From Stropharia rugosoannulata (Eukaryota; Basidiomycota; Agaricomycetes; Agaricales; Strophariaceae): a stretch of 64,000 bases of DNA. The stretch is from contig JANCIK010000011.1 of the NCBI GenBank assembly GCA_028532985.1, positions 2,480,001 to 2,544,000 of the forward strand, in the 5' to 3' direction. The notes under the pieces are model-generated. The model saw nothing but the letters and a program-made list of their open reading frames with translations. It made no database searches and was not told the origin of the DNA. Positions 22,531 to 35,565 of this stretch are shown piece by piece. The translations under genes and the position numbers were made by a program. Position 1 is the stretch's first letter, and each line of letters begins with the position of its first letter.

Positions 22531-24083
22531 GTTGAGCAGGTAGTAGACTAGGTTGGAAACCTAGGGCTCACTTCGCAGATACGGCCCTTTTAATAGTGTA
22601 GACGCCCGATATCGAAGGATTGAAGGAGAAATGTTACGTGTTCCGTGAAACATGGCGAGTGTAATTATAGACGCAACATAAGTGGTCCTGCACGGAAGCA
22701 CCAAAGCGCCGTACGGAATGGACTTTGGAGGAGTAAATCTATTGCTTCTTCACGACCGAGGCGAATATCCATGCCTTGAGTCAGGGTTAAACCTTGTTGT
22801 TCGCTGTGATAGGATGCCCAGAAATCTGAAATGACAGAAGAAATGAAGGCTGAATTACCTACAGTGACATTTCAAGGGTTTGAAATCCAACACGCCTACA
22901 ATCGATGGTCATATCGTTTTCAATCATGAACGGGGATCACCTCTAATCAGTCGGGATCACAGCTGGATAAGTGCATGTCAGACGATGGCTTGATTTGCGG
23001 CAAGGTGATAGCTCAGGGACATGATAATAACAAGGCCGTCCATGTCTTGTCCCCAGAGATTGAAATGATTCTTCAGATTAAACCTTCATTAGTAGTACGC
23101 CCTAGATAATCTAGAGAGAAGTAGTCACGATAAGCGGGGTATAAGCCAGTACATAGTTCAAAGAAGTGCTTGAATGTGGAGGACCGGTAGACTACCGCGT
23201 TTGCAATCAAGAACGGCAATCACCTAACTGCGGCGGCGATTGCAGCTGGATATGTAGGTGTCAGACGGTGGCTTGGCTCAAGACAATAGCCCAAGATAGG
23301 GACATGATGAGGTCTTGATTATATGACATGACAGTCTATGTCTTGTCCCCAAAGTTTGAAATAGGCTTCCGTGTCAACCGTCTTGAATGGTATACCCCAG
23401 ATTATTTGGAGAGTGTGAATATGGAAAGCGCCGACAAAGCCAGTAAATTGCTTGAGGCAGTGCACGAAGATCCAGGGACAGTAGAGTACCGTACGGTTTG
23501 ATGTTCGCCATTGTTGTCGCAGTGCAACCATGGCATGGAGAGCGGATGGTAACGCAGACTTTTCCAAAGACGCGGAAAGACATGAGAACCCAAGCCGATT
23601 CAGAGTTAATCAATAAGGTGATCATGGGGTACCGACAGTGTCGGCGTCCTTTGAGCATTGTTCTTCTTTAGAGAAACAATTCATAGCGGGCGGGTCCTAT
23701 GATTTATCTTTGGAAAACGTTATCACGAGGAGAATAAATAGTTTGTTCGGTGCCTAAGCAGATGATCACCGCAGAACCTGGAGGTCCAAGTTAGATGCAG
23801 GTAAGGAATGCAATGCAGACGAAACCCTGCAGCTTTCGCAGCGCGTACGAGATCCGGACACTGTTCAACAGCTTCAAATCGGAGTTAACGTTGCTATATC
23901 TTGACACGAAACAAGGGCCAGGATCGAAGACACGCATATATGCGGGGAAGGTCGAGATTGTTCCTCGGAGACGGCGATGAATGTACTCATTGGAAGCTTC
24001 GGGAGAAATTAATACAAGAATTACAGATGATTACACGGACCGAATAATAAGTATACACCATGAAGAAAATGCTTCTAAACGTT
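22531..24083. other. Intergenic, no gene seen
   Basis: 1.55 kb upstream of tyrosinase. Minus-strand frames near 23319-23658 overlap the tandem repeat and have no family motifs. Between 23660 and 24083 nothing is recognised. Confidence 0.4.
22921..23503 (+). repeat. Diverged tandem repeat, two units of about 290 bp
   Basis: Unit 1 starts CAATCATGAACGG (22921), unit 2 CAATCAAGAACGG (23203). They share in order TCAGACG(A/G)TGGCTTG, GGGACATGAT, GTCTTGTCCCCA and GCCAGTA blocks, with many substitutions and indels. Confidence 0.6.
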
Positions 24084-24724
24084 TTATGGCGTATTGCGTG
24101 CCCACGCCTGAACGCTGTCGAAGTCCGAACAGTCGGCCTGCCGTACGTTCGAGGAGAAATGGGGATTACTGGCCCGTCGTGCAGTGCTTGCCTGCTTGTA
24201 TGCGCCCATTTGTGCTCGCTGTCTGGCCACACGACTCTTTTGTACGGTTTCCGACTCTCGGTCGCTCTGGCGGATGCCGAGTTGACGTAGTTGCTGTGCT
24301 GCTTGGTCCATCTGCTGCTGGAAAAGCATCATTTGCACCTGGAAGCGCAACGGAGGTGGGAGGTCGCTAAGCGGTCTTTGAGGGTGTATGCTGTAGGGAG
24401 GTGGCGCGTCGCTGGCAGTTTGCAGCTACAAGATGATACTCGAACTTGAGTACGTACGTTCCAGTAAAGCTACGAGGATGGGCCACGTACAAAGTATGAC
24501 CATGGATCATATGGCTCATTGTGAATCGGGTCTTTCTGATGTCGCTCACGAGTGACAAGTAGCCCTTTTGAAGCGTCGTTACTCACTGGATCGATAACGT
24601 TGCAGTCTTGGATTTTCAAGTTCTTGCTGGGTGAGCTCTGCATCGCCTCTTCGTTTGCTGAACGAAGGGTGTAAACCTTCGGTTCCGTAGGCAAAGCGTC
24701 CCTCGACTGGTGCGTATAGTCCAT
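24084..24724 (-). CDS. Small hypothetical protein
   Basis: Three exons: 24724-24587, 24535-24491, 24425-24084; introns of 51 nt (GTGAGT..CATCAG) and 65 nt (GTACGT..TTGTAG), all phase 0; product 174 residues. Starts MDYTHQSRDALPTEPK, has NEPYDPWSYF followed by ASDAPPPYSIHPQ across the second splice, then a Gln/Arg-rich helical stretch (QMMLFQQQMDQAAQQLRQ) likely to be a short coiled coil. No signal peptide or membrane helix. Family not recognised. The continuity of composition across three exons in a single phase is the main support. Confidence 0.6.
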
Positions 24725-27700
24725 GGTGGTCGAGTTGGGGCGGTAAATCGGAGCTCGTCTCGTGTGTTCTCCTTAAATTCGAGGCTATGATGTCCCGGGG
24801 GCATTCGGAGGTATGTACCTTTCGCGATGTTCTCCGCTAGACCGCAACGCTCTCACAACACAGCCTAAAAATGCTTGGGGCTCATTCGGAAAGGCTTGGG
24901 ACGTGGAATGAGTGGGCTGGCAGGTGGTGAGTTCGTCGAATCGAGGCGTCGACACCGCCCTGTCGGCGACTGCTTATGTATAGATAACGGCCGCCTGTCA
25001 CCGGAGGCGTGCAAAGTGGGGACCATGCACTGGCTGCGTGCATACTGTGCCAAAATTTTTTTTGGCATTATCAGTCGATAGTTGAAGAAGTACAAGCAGT
25101 AACCTTCCAAGGCGATCAGAACGATGGGGGGCAATGGAGGAGCTAATAGTCCATCTTATTGCAATTTATTTTTAATGCCGAAATCAATGCCGAAGCCGAA
25201 TGTCGAGCCGAGAACGTTCATAACTTCATAGCGATAACGCAATGCTTAGGTAGTCTCCTTTACATTAGTGCTTGCGCACCTCTAAATCCAGTTAATATTG
25301 GGCAATTAGGCTCTGCGCTCATAGTTGCAAGTATGAGAGTCACCTCTGCTAAGGCTACTTGGGGTTAAATCTAAAAGTCGGCACCTAGGCACTAGTCTGC
25401 TACTTCAATGTGACAGGCTAGTATTATTGTACACATACATTTATTTTTATTGGTTTATTACCATATGGGTGGCTAAATTACTGCATCAAGGCATAAGCAT
25501 TCCTTGTTGCAGCTGACAGACAATACACGCCACCGATGGCCAGAATTTCTGCTCAGATTAGGATTCCGTTCCTTGAAGATATATGTAAACATAGTGGCGG
25601 CAATTATTATTCCTGAATCACTTACCACTGGATAGAGTACAGTTGCTAGATATAGGCAGTAGAATATTATTGACTACAATGTGTTCCATTCTGAAGTCGC
25701 CTGCAGCTTTTCCGCGAAGCAGACTGCGTATGAATGCGGCATAAAAAGCGGCCATTGCAGAGACGCTAGAATTCTGAGGTCTGGTGGAGTTGAGTCTCCG
25801 AATGAAACAAAAGCTAGGGTTGTGACAGATGTCATTTGCGAGCGCAGCAAGCGATGCGCCGGTATCCTTTTCAGCGACCACCGCAGGGGCGCTTAACCGC
25901 AAACTTGTTCTTACACCATCAAACCACCAGGCCGCCTACAAGCCTCGCATTCACTCACAAACCGAGTTGCAACCTTTTCTGTATCAACTCCGAGCTGACA
26001 TGGACTGCTTCGTTCGTCTGAATTTAAATATCACTGGAATTGCAAGTCGGGCAAGCGTTACGCCTTTCCATGACCTGTACACTTAACCGGGGAACGTGTT
26101 ATCTGCAAACACGAGGCTTTTCGTTCATGTATTCAACGTGCTATATACAAAGCTATAGAATGAATTTGTTTAGCGCAGGCGTCAAATGGCGTCATAGTAG
26201 CTCAATAAAATGGCAATACAGCACACCGTGGGCCCTGGCCGCATTTCGTCTCATGTCCAAATAATTTGGTTCCGATTTCAATGATTTCCGTCGATTTTTA
26301 GATTTAATACTTTCCGTTGCTCTTTTCTCCACATGATAGAGCTGGTATATTCCATGGATAAAAATATCACAGTGCAATGAAGCCAGGGAAGCAATCAAGA
26401 AGCCGTGCTTCTACACACGTCTGTTCCCGAGTATTGATCTGGCAATTTACATAAGTATTCGCGACGCTTCTGTCCTAAAAGGAAATCTAATTAGACTAAT
26501 ATAGTAGAGTCCGATCGATGATCATTGGCAGGTCCAAACAGGCTTGCATAGAAAGTGAGGTCGAGGCGGCTTATATGTCCCCTGCCACAAGTATCGAAAA
26601 ACAAGTGCTACATTTCTACCCCATTTTTTATTGTCCATTTAACGGATGGAACAGCCTTCAGCTCTATTGGATTACCGTTGCGATGTCAAGCTGTGATGGT
26701 CAGTCATCAGCGTGTACCGTTCTTTGTCAAATATTAAAAAGAACACGTTCCAATTCCAAGAACAATGCGGACGATGCCACGCAATTTAGCATCGCCTGTC
26801 AGCTTTCACAGCCGGGGCTACATCCGGTTGACGAAAGCCTTATATTGCACACCATTCGCTGTGCAAAATAATTTTCTTCCTCGTGTGTCCACATTCAGAG
26901 CATACGTCCTTCAGAAGTTCTGATGTGATATGCATCTGTACGTATACATTGCAATGGAAGCCTACGCAAGTGATATATGCATCCCTGTTAAGTCAAGGCG
27001 ATACAACATATTGGTGTGCTTTCCTCGGAGAGGCATTTGTATCGAAGAGTCAGCAGACCAAGATAGTGAACCTTTCAAAGACAAAAAGCACCGTAATATG
27101 TGCCCACAGCCTGGTACGCAGCTAGACGGATGCTACGGATTATCTCACCGAAGATGACTCTGTTCCAGTCAGACCATATCTTCTATATTCTCTATATGCA
27201 CAATGATTTTCTCACATAATTTCTCCCATCATAATTAGAACCAATGGTTGAGAAACATGCTCCTTGTTGGCTCCTAAGTTTCCCGTGAATATCATGACTC
27301 GGATGAGTCTGAATTCTGGAAATCAGTTGAAAATTCCATATAGAAACACACTCTACGAACGTTCTGTCAATATAATGATAAAAGCCCACAAATAAAATAT
27401 CGTCGCCAATCGAAAATATGAGCTTCAAGTTGGTTACGTCTGCTGTCGCACTGCCTCTTTGATGTACTTATACCTACTTTTACCTGCTTGTACCTGTTCT
27501 TTTATTCTAGATATCCTGTGGTAGAGTTACTAAATTTGGTAATGCAGCCAAATTGGTGCAGACTGCGTCACGACCTGACTCTCTCTTTCCGGAACTCCTA
27601 TCACTTCCAGCCCTTTCTGCACGACAATGCCATTCATCGGCTGATCAAGGCGCAGCCTACGTATATATACTACCTCGCTTCCTATCATCCTTTCAGCTTC

Positions 27701-27779
27701 ACGCGGCACGACGAGTCGACGGCGGCGGTGCCTGACAAGTATCAACATACGAGGACTGGACGGGCAGCAGCGAGGGGCC
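24725..27779. other. Intergenic, 3 kb, no gene seen
   Basis: AT-rich. Open frames of 60-117 residues occur on both strands (for example 26518-26871 plus, 25618-25902 minus), but none shows domain motifs, plausible splice partners or repeat-free composition that I can trust. The last 250 bp are the upstream region of ATG13. Confidence 0.4.
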
Positions 27780-30700
27780 ATGTCGGATGACATCCAGAGG
27801 GCGGACCAGATCGCATTTCACTTCTACACCAAGCTCTTCTACACCATACACGACGCCCGCGCAACGGAGGGAGCCCGGCCGCAGGCCAAGACGGACAAAT
27901 GGGTGCGTGGCTCAGCATTTCGTGCACTGACACCGTTACCAACCAGCGTCGTATTCTAGTTCAATCTCGAAACGCCAGACTGTGACCTCTTTACACGGGA
28001 AGCGCGTGAGCCGTACCGGAACATCTCACTGGCGCCCGGGGGACCAGCACCGCTCGAAATCGAGGTCCTGCTATCCATCCCGGAGCTCGCGTCGAACAAA
28101 GTGCTCGTATATGCGCCACCGGACTCGGCGCGCGTGCGGATAGACCCTGCCCGGCGCTTCATTCTGCTCGAGACCTGGAGGCTTTCAGCGGAACTGTACC
28201 GGGGAGGAAGGACAGACGCTGGAGCAGACGTTGCTCTGCCGACGATCTACAAGCACGGTATCGTGCTCTTCAGAAGTCTGTACAGCCTTCTCAGAGTGCT
28301 GCCGGTCTGGAAGTTCTACAAGCGCCTGCGACGACGGGTGGGCGGCGTTAACCGGAATGGAAACCTGGGGATCCAGCTGCGGGTGTGTCCGCAGGGCGCA
28401 CCACCAGACAGTTCGGAGGTGCTGCGATTTGGTGTGCCCCTTGCGCCTTCGCACATGCCTTTGTCAACACAATCACACGTGTTCGCATCTATACCACATC
28501 TCCTTGGCACGTTTTCTCTGCGGTCCGAGTACCTGGCCGCCCCTCACTTTTTCCAGATCGACGAACGCGAGGCTCTATTGTCTTCTGGCTTTTTATCTTC
28601 CGACCGTGACGCTGATGTACATACAGATTTTGTACCGACTCTGGAGCGACACAGGCAGCGCGACTCCATATCTGGCTCAAATTTGACCTCCAATGCCCCT
28701 GTTGCAAGTAGCCCACCAAGGGCTGTCGGACTCGGTAGAGCATCGTCTACTGGCAGCACAACCACGAATGCCACCGGCGCTCGCAATAGCAGTAATGTAG
28801 CAGAACGTTTCTTGATTCCGTCCCGTGTTGCCAGTGTTGGGATTGGGCCAAGTGCGAATACTGGTTCCACTGCACTTATACCACCTCCCAGGCCCTTCCC
28901 AACAATTTCCGGAGGGAACCCGACATCCACGAGTTCCACGACAGGCTCAAATACAAATATTCATGCGAACCCCGCAGGCTTTGGGACTCATTTACGTCGA
29001 GAGAGCTTGACCTCATCAACATCATCATCAATATCAGCAAGGGATCCTTTGGGATACACGAAGACAACCCCGAGTCCATCCACTATACCCCTACCAAATC
29101 CTGGACACGCGGCTGGAACATCCTCCCTTTCCTCTTCTCCTTCTGGCGGGGTACCCATACGGCGACCAGGAATAAATCCGGCTCACCCATTTAAGAGTAA
29201 TACACTTTCCAGCGCCGGCGGCTCTTCACCTAGTATGTCGATCCGGCAAGGTGTCGCAGGCTCCCCAGCTGGCATGGGGGTTGGGATACCCAGCTCACTA
29301 GGCAGAGAAGTCGCTGTTGGCCAGACGGGGAACTCTCATTCACGCCATGCCAGCTTCAGCAGCAGCGGGATGCAGAATTCACCTGTTATCCCCGGCGCGC
29401 GCCTGCCGCCTTTGCTTGCAACGAACATAACCACTGGCACAAGCAGCGGCTCGACGACCGGGGAGGCCTGGCCCTCTCCCCCGGGCCACGCAACCACCTT
29501 CGCACCGTCAAGTCTCGGGTCTGACCGTCCCCGGTTTACCAGCATTACTGGGCGGGGTATGAGCGTTGAACGGGAGAGTGGGAATGAGCGCGACGCGAAC
29601 AGAAGGCGCAGTATGCAGGGCCCGTTTACAGGCATCGTAGCGAGCGAATCCGGGAGTGGGGGTGGGGGTGGCCAGCCGGTTCCGGTGCCCATGGCGCCGC
29701 GCAGGCGCTTTGAGAGCAGCTTTGGGCACAGGCACAAGCATACCGGGAGTGGAGGCGGGAGTGTAGGAAGCGGCATGAGTGGAGGCGGTACGGCCGGCAG
29801 TCCAAGTCTGGGAGCGGGCGTTGGAGGAGTACGGGCTGGGAGCACTCCTGGGAGTGTCCAAGGAAGTGCGGCGGGCAGTGTTCCAAGTGGGCAAGTGACG
29901 CCTGCGAGTTCGCGAGAGGTGAGTTGCATCGGTCTCCGTTGTCGAGTGGCCCTCTTTTCTGTCACCATGATCTTCCATTTTGCACCTGGGGTCTTGGGGT
30001 TCAGTTTTTTTGGAGGGTCGGCTCTTATATTCGAAATGAGCTTTAACATTAATTTGCTTTCTTCCCTTTCCCAGGCATCTAACACACTTGGGCCTCCGCA
30101 TGATTTCGAAGAGGACAAGGAAATCAGCATTTTCGTCCAGGATATAGACGATCGCAAACCACTCAGTGGACGGATGAAAGAGCGTGAGAGTTCTACTCGC
30201 AGAGACAATGAGCATCAACAGCACATTAGGGACACGACTGATACAACCATTAAAGGCAAAGAGCGAGCGCACCTTCCGACTGATGTTACTTCTCCGTACA
30301 TAAGTTTCCCTGTCGAAGTCCCTTCGCCATCCACGTCAGCTGGAGACATACATAATTCCGCAAGGACGACTGCTGCCACGTCCCCATCCGAGGCGACCTC
30401 TCCTCCCGCATACTTATCCACATCACCTCAGCGAGGACCCATGCTAACCAGCGAGGATGAAATCACGGACCGTCTACGTCTCATGAACGAGAACTTCTTG
30501 CGCAGCCTGGAAGGCATCGACGAGGGCAGCATAAGGCGGAAGAAGGCCAAAGATCCCCGCGTCAGTTCTCCGACTACGAAATCTGGCGCAGGCGACGAAA
30601 GCCCCATTCTGACTGTTGCCACGGAGGTGGACAGGTACCGGAGTGGATCCCTACGCTCAGCCCCTGCCGCCACTGCCACCACATCCAGCTTCGCGCGCCC

Positions 30701-30989
30701 TACACCGCCTACGAGTCCACTTGCTACACGGCCTTTGGAACAGTTGAATATCACCCCGGGTGCGCGCTTGGAACCTGAAAGGTCAGCAACACGAGAAACA
30801 TCGACAGAGAGTGACAGACAGGCATATCGCCCTGGATTGGGCCTGGGACTCCCTGCCCGAGTTCGCCGTGCGTCTGGGAGCTCCAGTACTTTCGAGACTA
30901 CTGCAAGTCAGGGCTCGGAGGAGGTGATTGGACGCATGGACTTCGATGGGGAGCGAAGGCGGTGGGCTTACGGATTTCCGCCTCCGTAG
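27780..30989 (+). CDS. ATG13: Autophagy protein ATG13
   Basis: Exons 27780-27902, 27960-29918, 30075-30989; product 998 residues. Atg13 is the HORMA-domain regulator of the Atg1 kinase complex that starts autophagosome formation at the phagophore assembly site and is phosphorylated by TORC1. The N-terminal 240 residues match the family: ADQIAFHFYTKLFYTI, KWFNLETPD, EAREPYRNIS, LEIEVLLSIPEL, RRFILLETWRL, LPTIYKHGIVLFRSLYSL and LPVWKFYKRLRRR. The rest is a long Ser/Gly/Pro/Thr-rich disordered tail, as expected of fungal Atg13, carrying kinase- and Atg17-binding segments; an acidic patch EEDKEISIFVQDIDD begins exon 3. The second intron (156 nt, GTGAGT..TTCCCAG) is a multiple of three and free of stops, so retention would add 52 residues. 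Confidence 0.92.
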
Positions 30990-33900
30990 ACCGACTGCGA
31001 ATGACATGCTTGTCTCCCTTGTAACTGGCCTCTCTCAAGTCTGCCTTCTCTTCCTATTTTTTCATCTTTTTACCTATAAACAACACATTTTCTGACTATC
31101 AAGCATGCCTCCTAGTGTATCTCTATTCAATGTATTTTTCCCTTCACTGCAAATTCTCGCCCATCACTTGTTTAACTTTCAGTACAGCTTGAATACCTCT
31201 CTTCCCGATGCAAGCCTTCATTCAACTCTCCCCATACATCCCATTCGCCATTCTTGCTACAGATATATCATTGTGCTGTCGTGACTTGGTGCCCTTTCGA
31301 CCGTGCAATGAATCTCTTTGCTATTTACACGCCTCATAAACACATTACGCATTACGCATTTTACAGACTCTACTTATATACTTGCACTGATTACAGTAGG
31401 AGTACCACCTTATGTAAATTATTAGACAGGCCTGTGCTACCCAGTATGACATTCGGTTGGATCTTAAGCCAAGAATGCAGCACCCAGTGCGAGGTCTTCC
31501 GACGACTGATTTCTAAATTCTCAGGCCCAGTGGGATTCTTCACTTAGCTTCGGCTCTGGCAGGCATAGAGCTTCCTCTGACGAAGACCGAGCCAAGGTAG
31601 CAAAGAATAATGCCCAGGTGACTAAAAGTACTGGAAACGAGTGAGTCTTAATATTGTTCAGTGATGGGTAGGAAACAGGACGTACACCCGACAGGACCAA
31701 TCCATGACGCATACAGTATCGCCCGGGCAGTATCACATTGACTCATCGTGGATATGGCTTGAACGAGGCTGATGCTCGTGTACCACGTAAACGATCTTCC
31801 TATATAATTTGACTCAGATTGAAGGCATGTGCTGAACAGTTCCTTGTAGCGAGGTGAAAGTAAAATGGTCTCTCTGTATGCTGACACCACTGATTAAATT
31901 TGGATCTCGCACATTAGGCAGTTGACTCTTACCAGTTGTTATAATAAGGAGAATTGATACCTCCAGCAAAGGTGCATATGACGATTCCCACTTTTTTGAC
32001 TTCAACAGCTGGTTTACGTGCGAGCTAAAAATAGACTTGAGTAAACCTCGGAGGAATGATTCACACCTCATGAGCGCAGAAGTGAACATCTGACGCACAG
32101 ATAATGAGTGGCTAGTGCGATTATGCTCCAAATAAGTGCACCAAGTGACCAGCATAGGGCTGTCCAGATGTCGAGGAATAGCCGAGGAGGAATGAGTTCT
32201 CGAGGGTCACCGAAGAAGATGTCACTCGTGCTCACTGTTAGGGGAGTCCAAATGCGACTCTGCCACGACGAGAAGTATGTGGAGCATGGAGTTGGACCAT
32301 AGACCACATAAGGCGAAACCTGTGTGAGCGTCCACGTTCTATCAACGTCAAGGTGTACATTGTATAAAAGAAGATGCGTACGGAAACACATCCCATCCCA
32401 ATCCCCAAAATAGCAAAAGAGACGATGACCTATGCCAGCAAGATGTGTACTCTTATGGCGGGGACAAGAATGAGGGTAGGCGCCAGTATTATCCTTAGAG
32501 GCAGACTGCGGGGAAGACATGGTAAGAGGGTGATATTTCCCGAGGCCGAATCTAATCCAGTCTACTTATAGTTGCTGGGAATGTAGATATCTGTTTCAAC
32601 ATGTTGTACTGTTTCTACGTGGCATTATCCAAGAAACCAGGCTGAATTAATTGTCCAATAATCTCGGAAACAGCAAGATTTAAATATGCTGTTAGAAAAA
32701 AACTAAACGGTTGATTATCGTTGAATTATCGATAAACTTGTACATAAGACTAAGACCGTCCGCCAGTCGCTGGATGTCCAGTGAAGTGCTTTAGTAGGGT
32801 TCGAAGAAAATTTTACGGTCGGGTCATGTCCTTTGACACTATTTTTGGATGTACTTCATACCCAGATATTGTCATGCTCTGAAGGGCATAAAGGCAGATT
32901 CACTAACACGGTGTTCTTCGCCGTACATGCTACATGCTGGACATCCTCTTTATAAATAGCCATAGTTCAAAGGATGAATGAAATAGGCGAAAACTCTTGG
33001 CGCACCGTACTGCTATAAAGTATGTTTAAACAAGTTACATTGATGGTGTTATCCCCACAACTTTTGGATTGCGGATTGGCACCGATCGCAAATTTTGTTT
33101 TAAAAAGGCAGAACAATATACATAGCTTGTGATATTCTGCTGTGAGTACTTACCGCAATTTGTAGACACCCTATGATTAGATTGTGCCTTTTGACTTATG
33201 ATGGTGTTCCCACATCTTGATCCGACTTTATGGTACTGTGCATCTCGGTCTTGAGCAGAGCACCCACACTGCAAACGGGTGTACATACGAAGGGTTAATT
33301 ATTCATGAACCTCCATAAAAACGCAGAATATAGGTCAGGGTGGTCTATTGCTGGGTGTGCGTTCGGGTTGTTGGCATATATTAATATGTAACTAGTACTG
33401 GTCATGTAAGAGGGGATAACGTAGTGACTTGCGTTTTACCGCGAGATGGGGAAATGATTTCCTGGCTTGGCAAGAAGTCCCCAGGAAGAGTCCTTCGGTG
33501 CTTCAGCGCTCGTCTGTGAGTCAGTGCGTGGCAGCCGTACTACATATCGAGAATGTACCGGAGTGATTCATACGGGTACTAAAATTTGAGCGGCCTGGAC
33601 TTAACTATTACAGAACCAGATTGACAACTCAGGGTCCTGCGTCACAGGCTACAGCCGAAGCATGTATCAAAAAATTATAAAGATGCTGATTCAGAGCTAA
33701 CCGTTATGAGTAGATTAAAAGGTTGCGGTTGGGTGGGTTAAAATAATATGCAAGATTTGGGTAACACTTTCTCAGACGGCCCTCTGGGCCGTCGCTCAAA
33801 TAGGTAAAAGGGGAAAAGATTCAGGATTTTCTAAACAACGCTTTAGGAGTTCATAGAGCCTATAAGGAGCCTGATGTTGTTCTCTCATAGTAACTGACCT

Positions 33901-35565
33901 ATGTAACCGGCCTTTACTTACCGTATCCATTGAGTAGTATTAAAACCGTGTAGGCAGGCTGCATACTAGTGCCTTACACTGCTGGATGAAGACCTATAAA
34001 AATCTGCGTCTCAAACCTCCGAATTGACTGTGCTACAGTGGACAAGGCTAGAGGCTAGAGTTGCTGGTAATGCAAGTGAGCGAACAGCGGGTCCCTTTCA
34101 TCCTCATCGCCAACATCTTCCAACTCCATAGGATGCACCTGGCAGCGCTGGGGACTTAATAATTTTAGCACAGGTGTGCACATATTAATATGCTGATATA
34201 CCTCGCTCACCCGGTGACTCATACAGTATTGATTTCTGGGTGCTTACTACTAACTTTAGTCATGAGGCTTTGAGGCCTTGATATTGAGGAGTGTAACAAC
34301 TGCGAAAGCAAAGCCAGACCTATTTCAAGTGAAGCATAATAGACGCACAATGATACAAAACGTTCATTTGAGAAGCACAGACGAGTCGATATATACTCAC
34401 CGACTCCGAGCTCAGTTTTTTACCGCATGTTTCCTATGGCAAAGTTCACCGTGACAAGTACTGTAATATGTCGTCCGCAACTCATCGGACATCTCCAATT
34501 AATACTTTCTGTCGTTTAATGTTTTCCTATGCGTAGGCAAGACAGGCAAACTTCGAATCCTTTGAACATTATTCCATCCCATCATCTGAATTACTACGTT
34601 AAATTCTAGAGCCTAAGTATCTCCTCCCCCTGACTGCCTGTTGGTATGGAATAAATAGTTAAAATTTTAAATTTGAGCTCCATGATGCAGGACCTATAGA
34701 TTCTTGTAGAGTGAGACCCACATCTTCTGTAGTTGCTTGGTGGCTGTTAACCTGTATATCATCTTTGCGGCCATGAGCAATATCTTATTGGGGTTCCGGC
34801 AGCAAGCGAACGGAGATTTAAACTTTGAGAGTCCGCGAATTTGCATTCTGATCCATCATCCTTATTCAAATTGAAAACATCTTCGACGACGCCGCATTCT
34901 GCAGCATCTGATACAAAGTACATTGCCGTACATTGCTATCAGTGCTTTATACATAGAGAGTATATAAAAACCTCTGCTCATTCTTGCCTTGCGTTCACTC
35001 CCAACCTCTCCCAGCTTCTCCTCCGTGTCAACTTTCCGGACACAAACGCGGCCCATTCTGGCCCATTGCGGCTGGATAAGTCTCGGCTAAGCCCTAGTAT
35101 AAAATTGCACAAGTGAGAAATCAACAGGTAATTGAAGGTAATTGACCGGTAAAAACAAGACCAAGGCTTGGCCTGATATCGTTTAGGGGTGCTACATAGA
35201 ACTAGTGTACTTATGTAACTAGGAATGTATCACATTCTGTGATACTTATGGTTGCAAGTCTTCTGAGATACACCAGGTGCTATGACCGCTTTTTTTGACG
35301 TTCTGTTGTAGAGAAAGCAAGGCAATACGCGGTACTTGGAACGCGTAGCAAGCTGGAAACCTGGTGGTTGCTGGTTGCCGCGTCGGCAATAACCGACGTT
35401 CCATGTGCCTGATACTTAGTGACAGTGATGCATCCCTGCATCACTTTATAGCTGTCGAATGCAGCGCTGGAAATTCCAAATTTACATCCTGGCACTGCTA
35501 AGCGTGCTACTGCGCAGCCCAGCCTATATGCTTGACGTGCCACAGCCTCTTCCTCGTTCACCACC
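30990..35565. other. Intergenic, 4.6 kb, no supported gene
   Basis: The first 300 bp are T/C-rich 3' flank. On the minus strand 32520-32068 holds a 150-residue open frame, with hydrophobic stretches also in another frame nearby; I could not assemble exons with a family match, so it is left uncalled. The rest is AT-rich with no open frame of note. Confidence 0.4.
33775..33793. repeat. Perfect short hairpin
   Basis: GACGGCCC TCT GGGCCGTC: an 8-bp GC-rich stem with a 3-base loop in AT-rich DNA. It could be a MITE relic or RNA terminator-like fold; no further support. Confidence 0.35.

Noticed and set aside
26518..26871. 117-residue plus-strand frame
   Set aside because: No motif, no supporting exon, AT-rich surroundings.
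32068..32520. Minus-strand frame of 150 residues with hydrophobic stretches
   Set aside because: Hydrophobic segments are spread over two frames and I found no intron that joins them into a credible protein.
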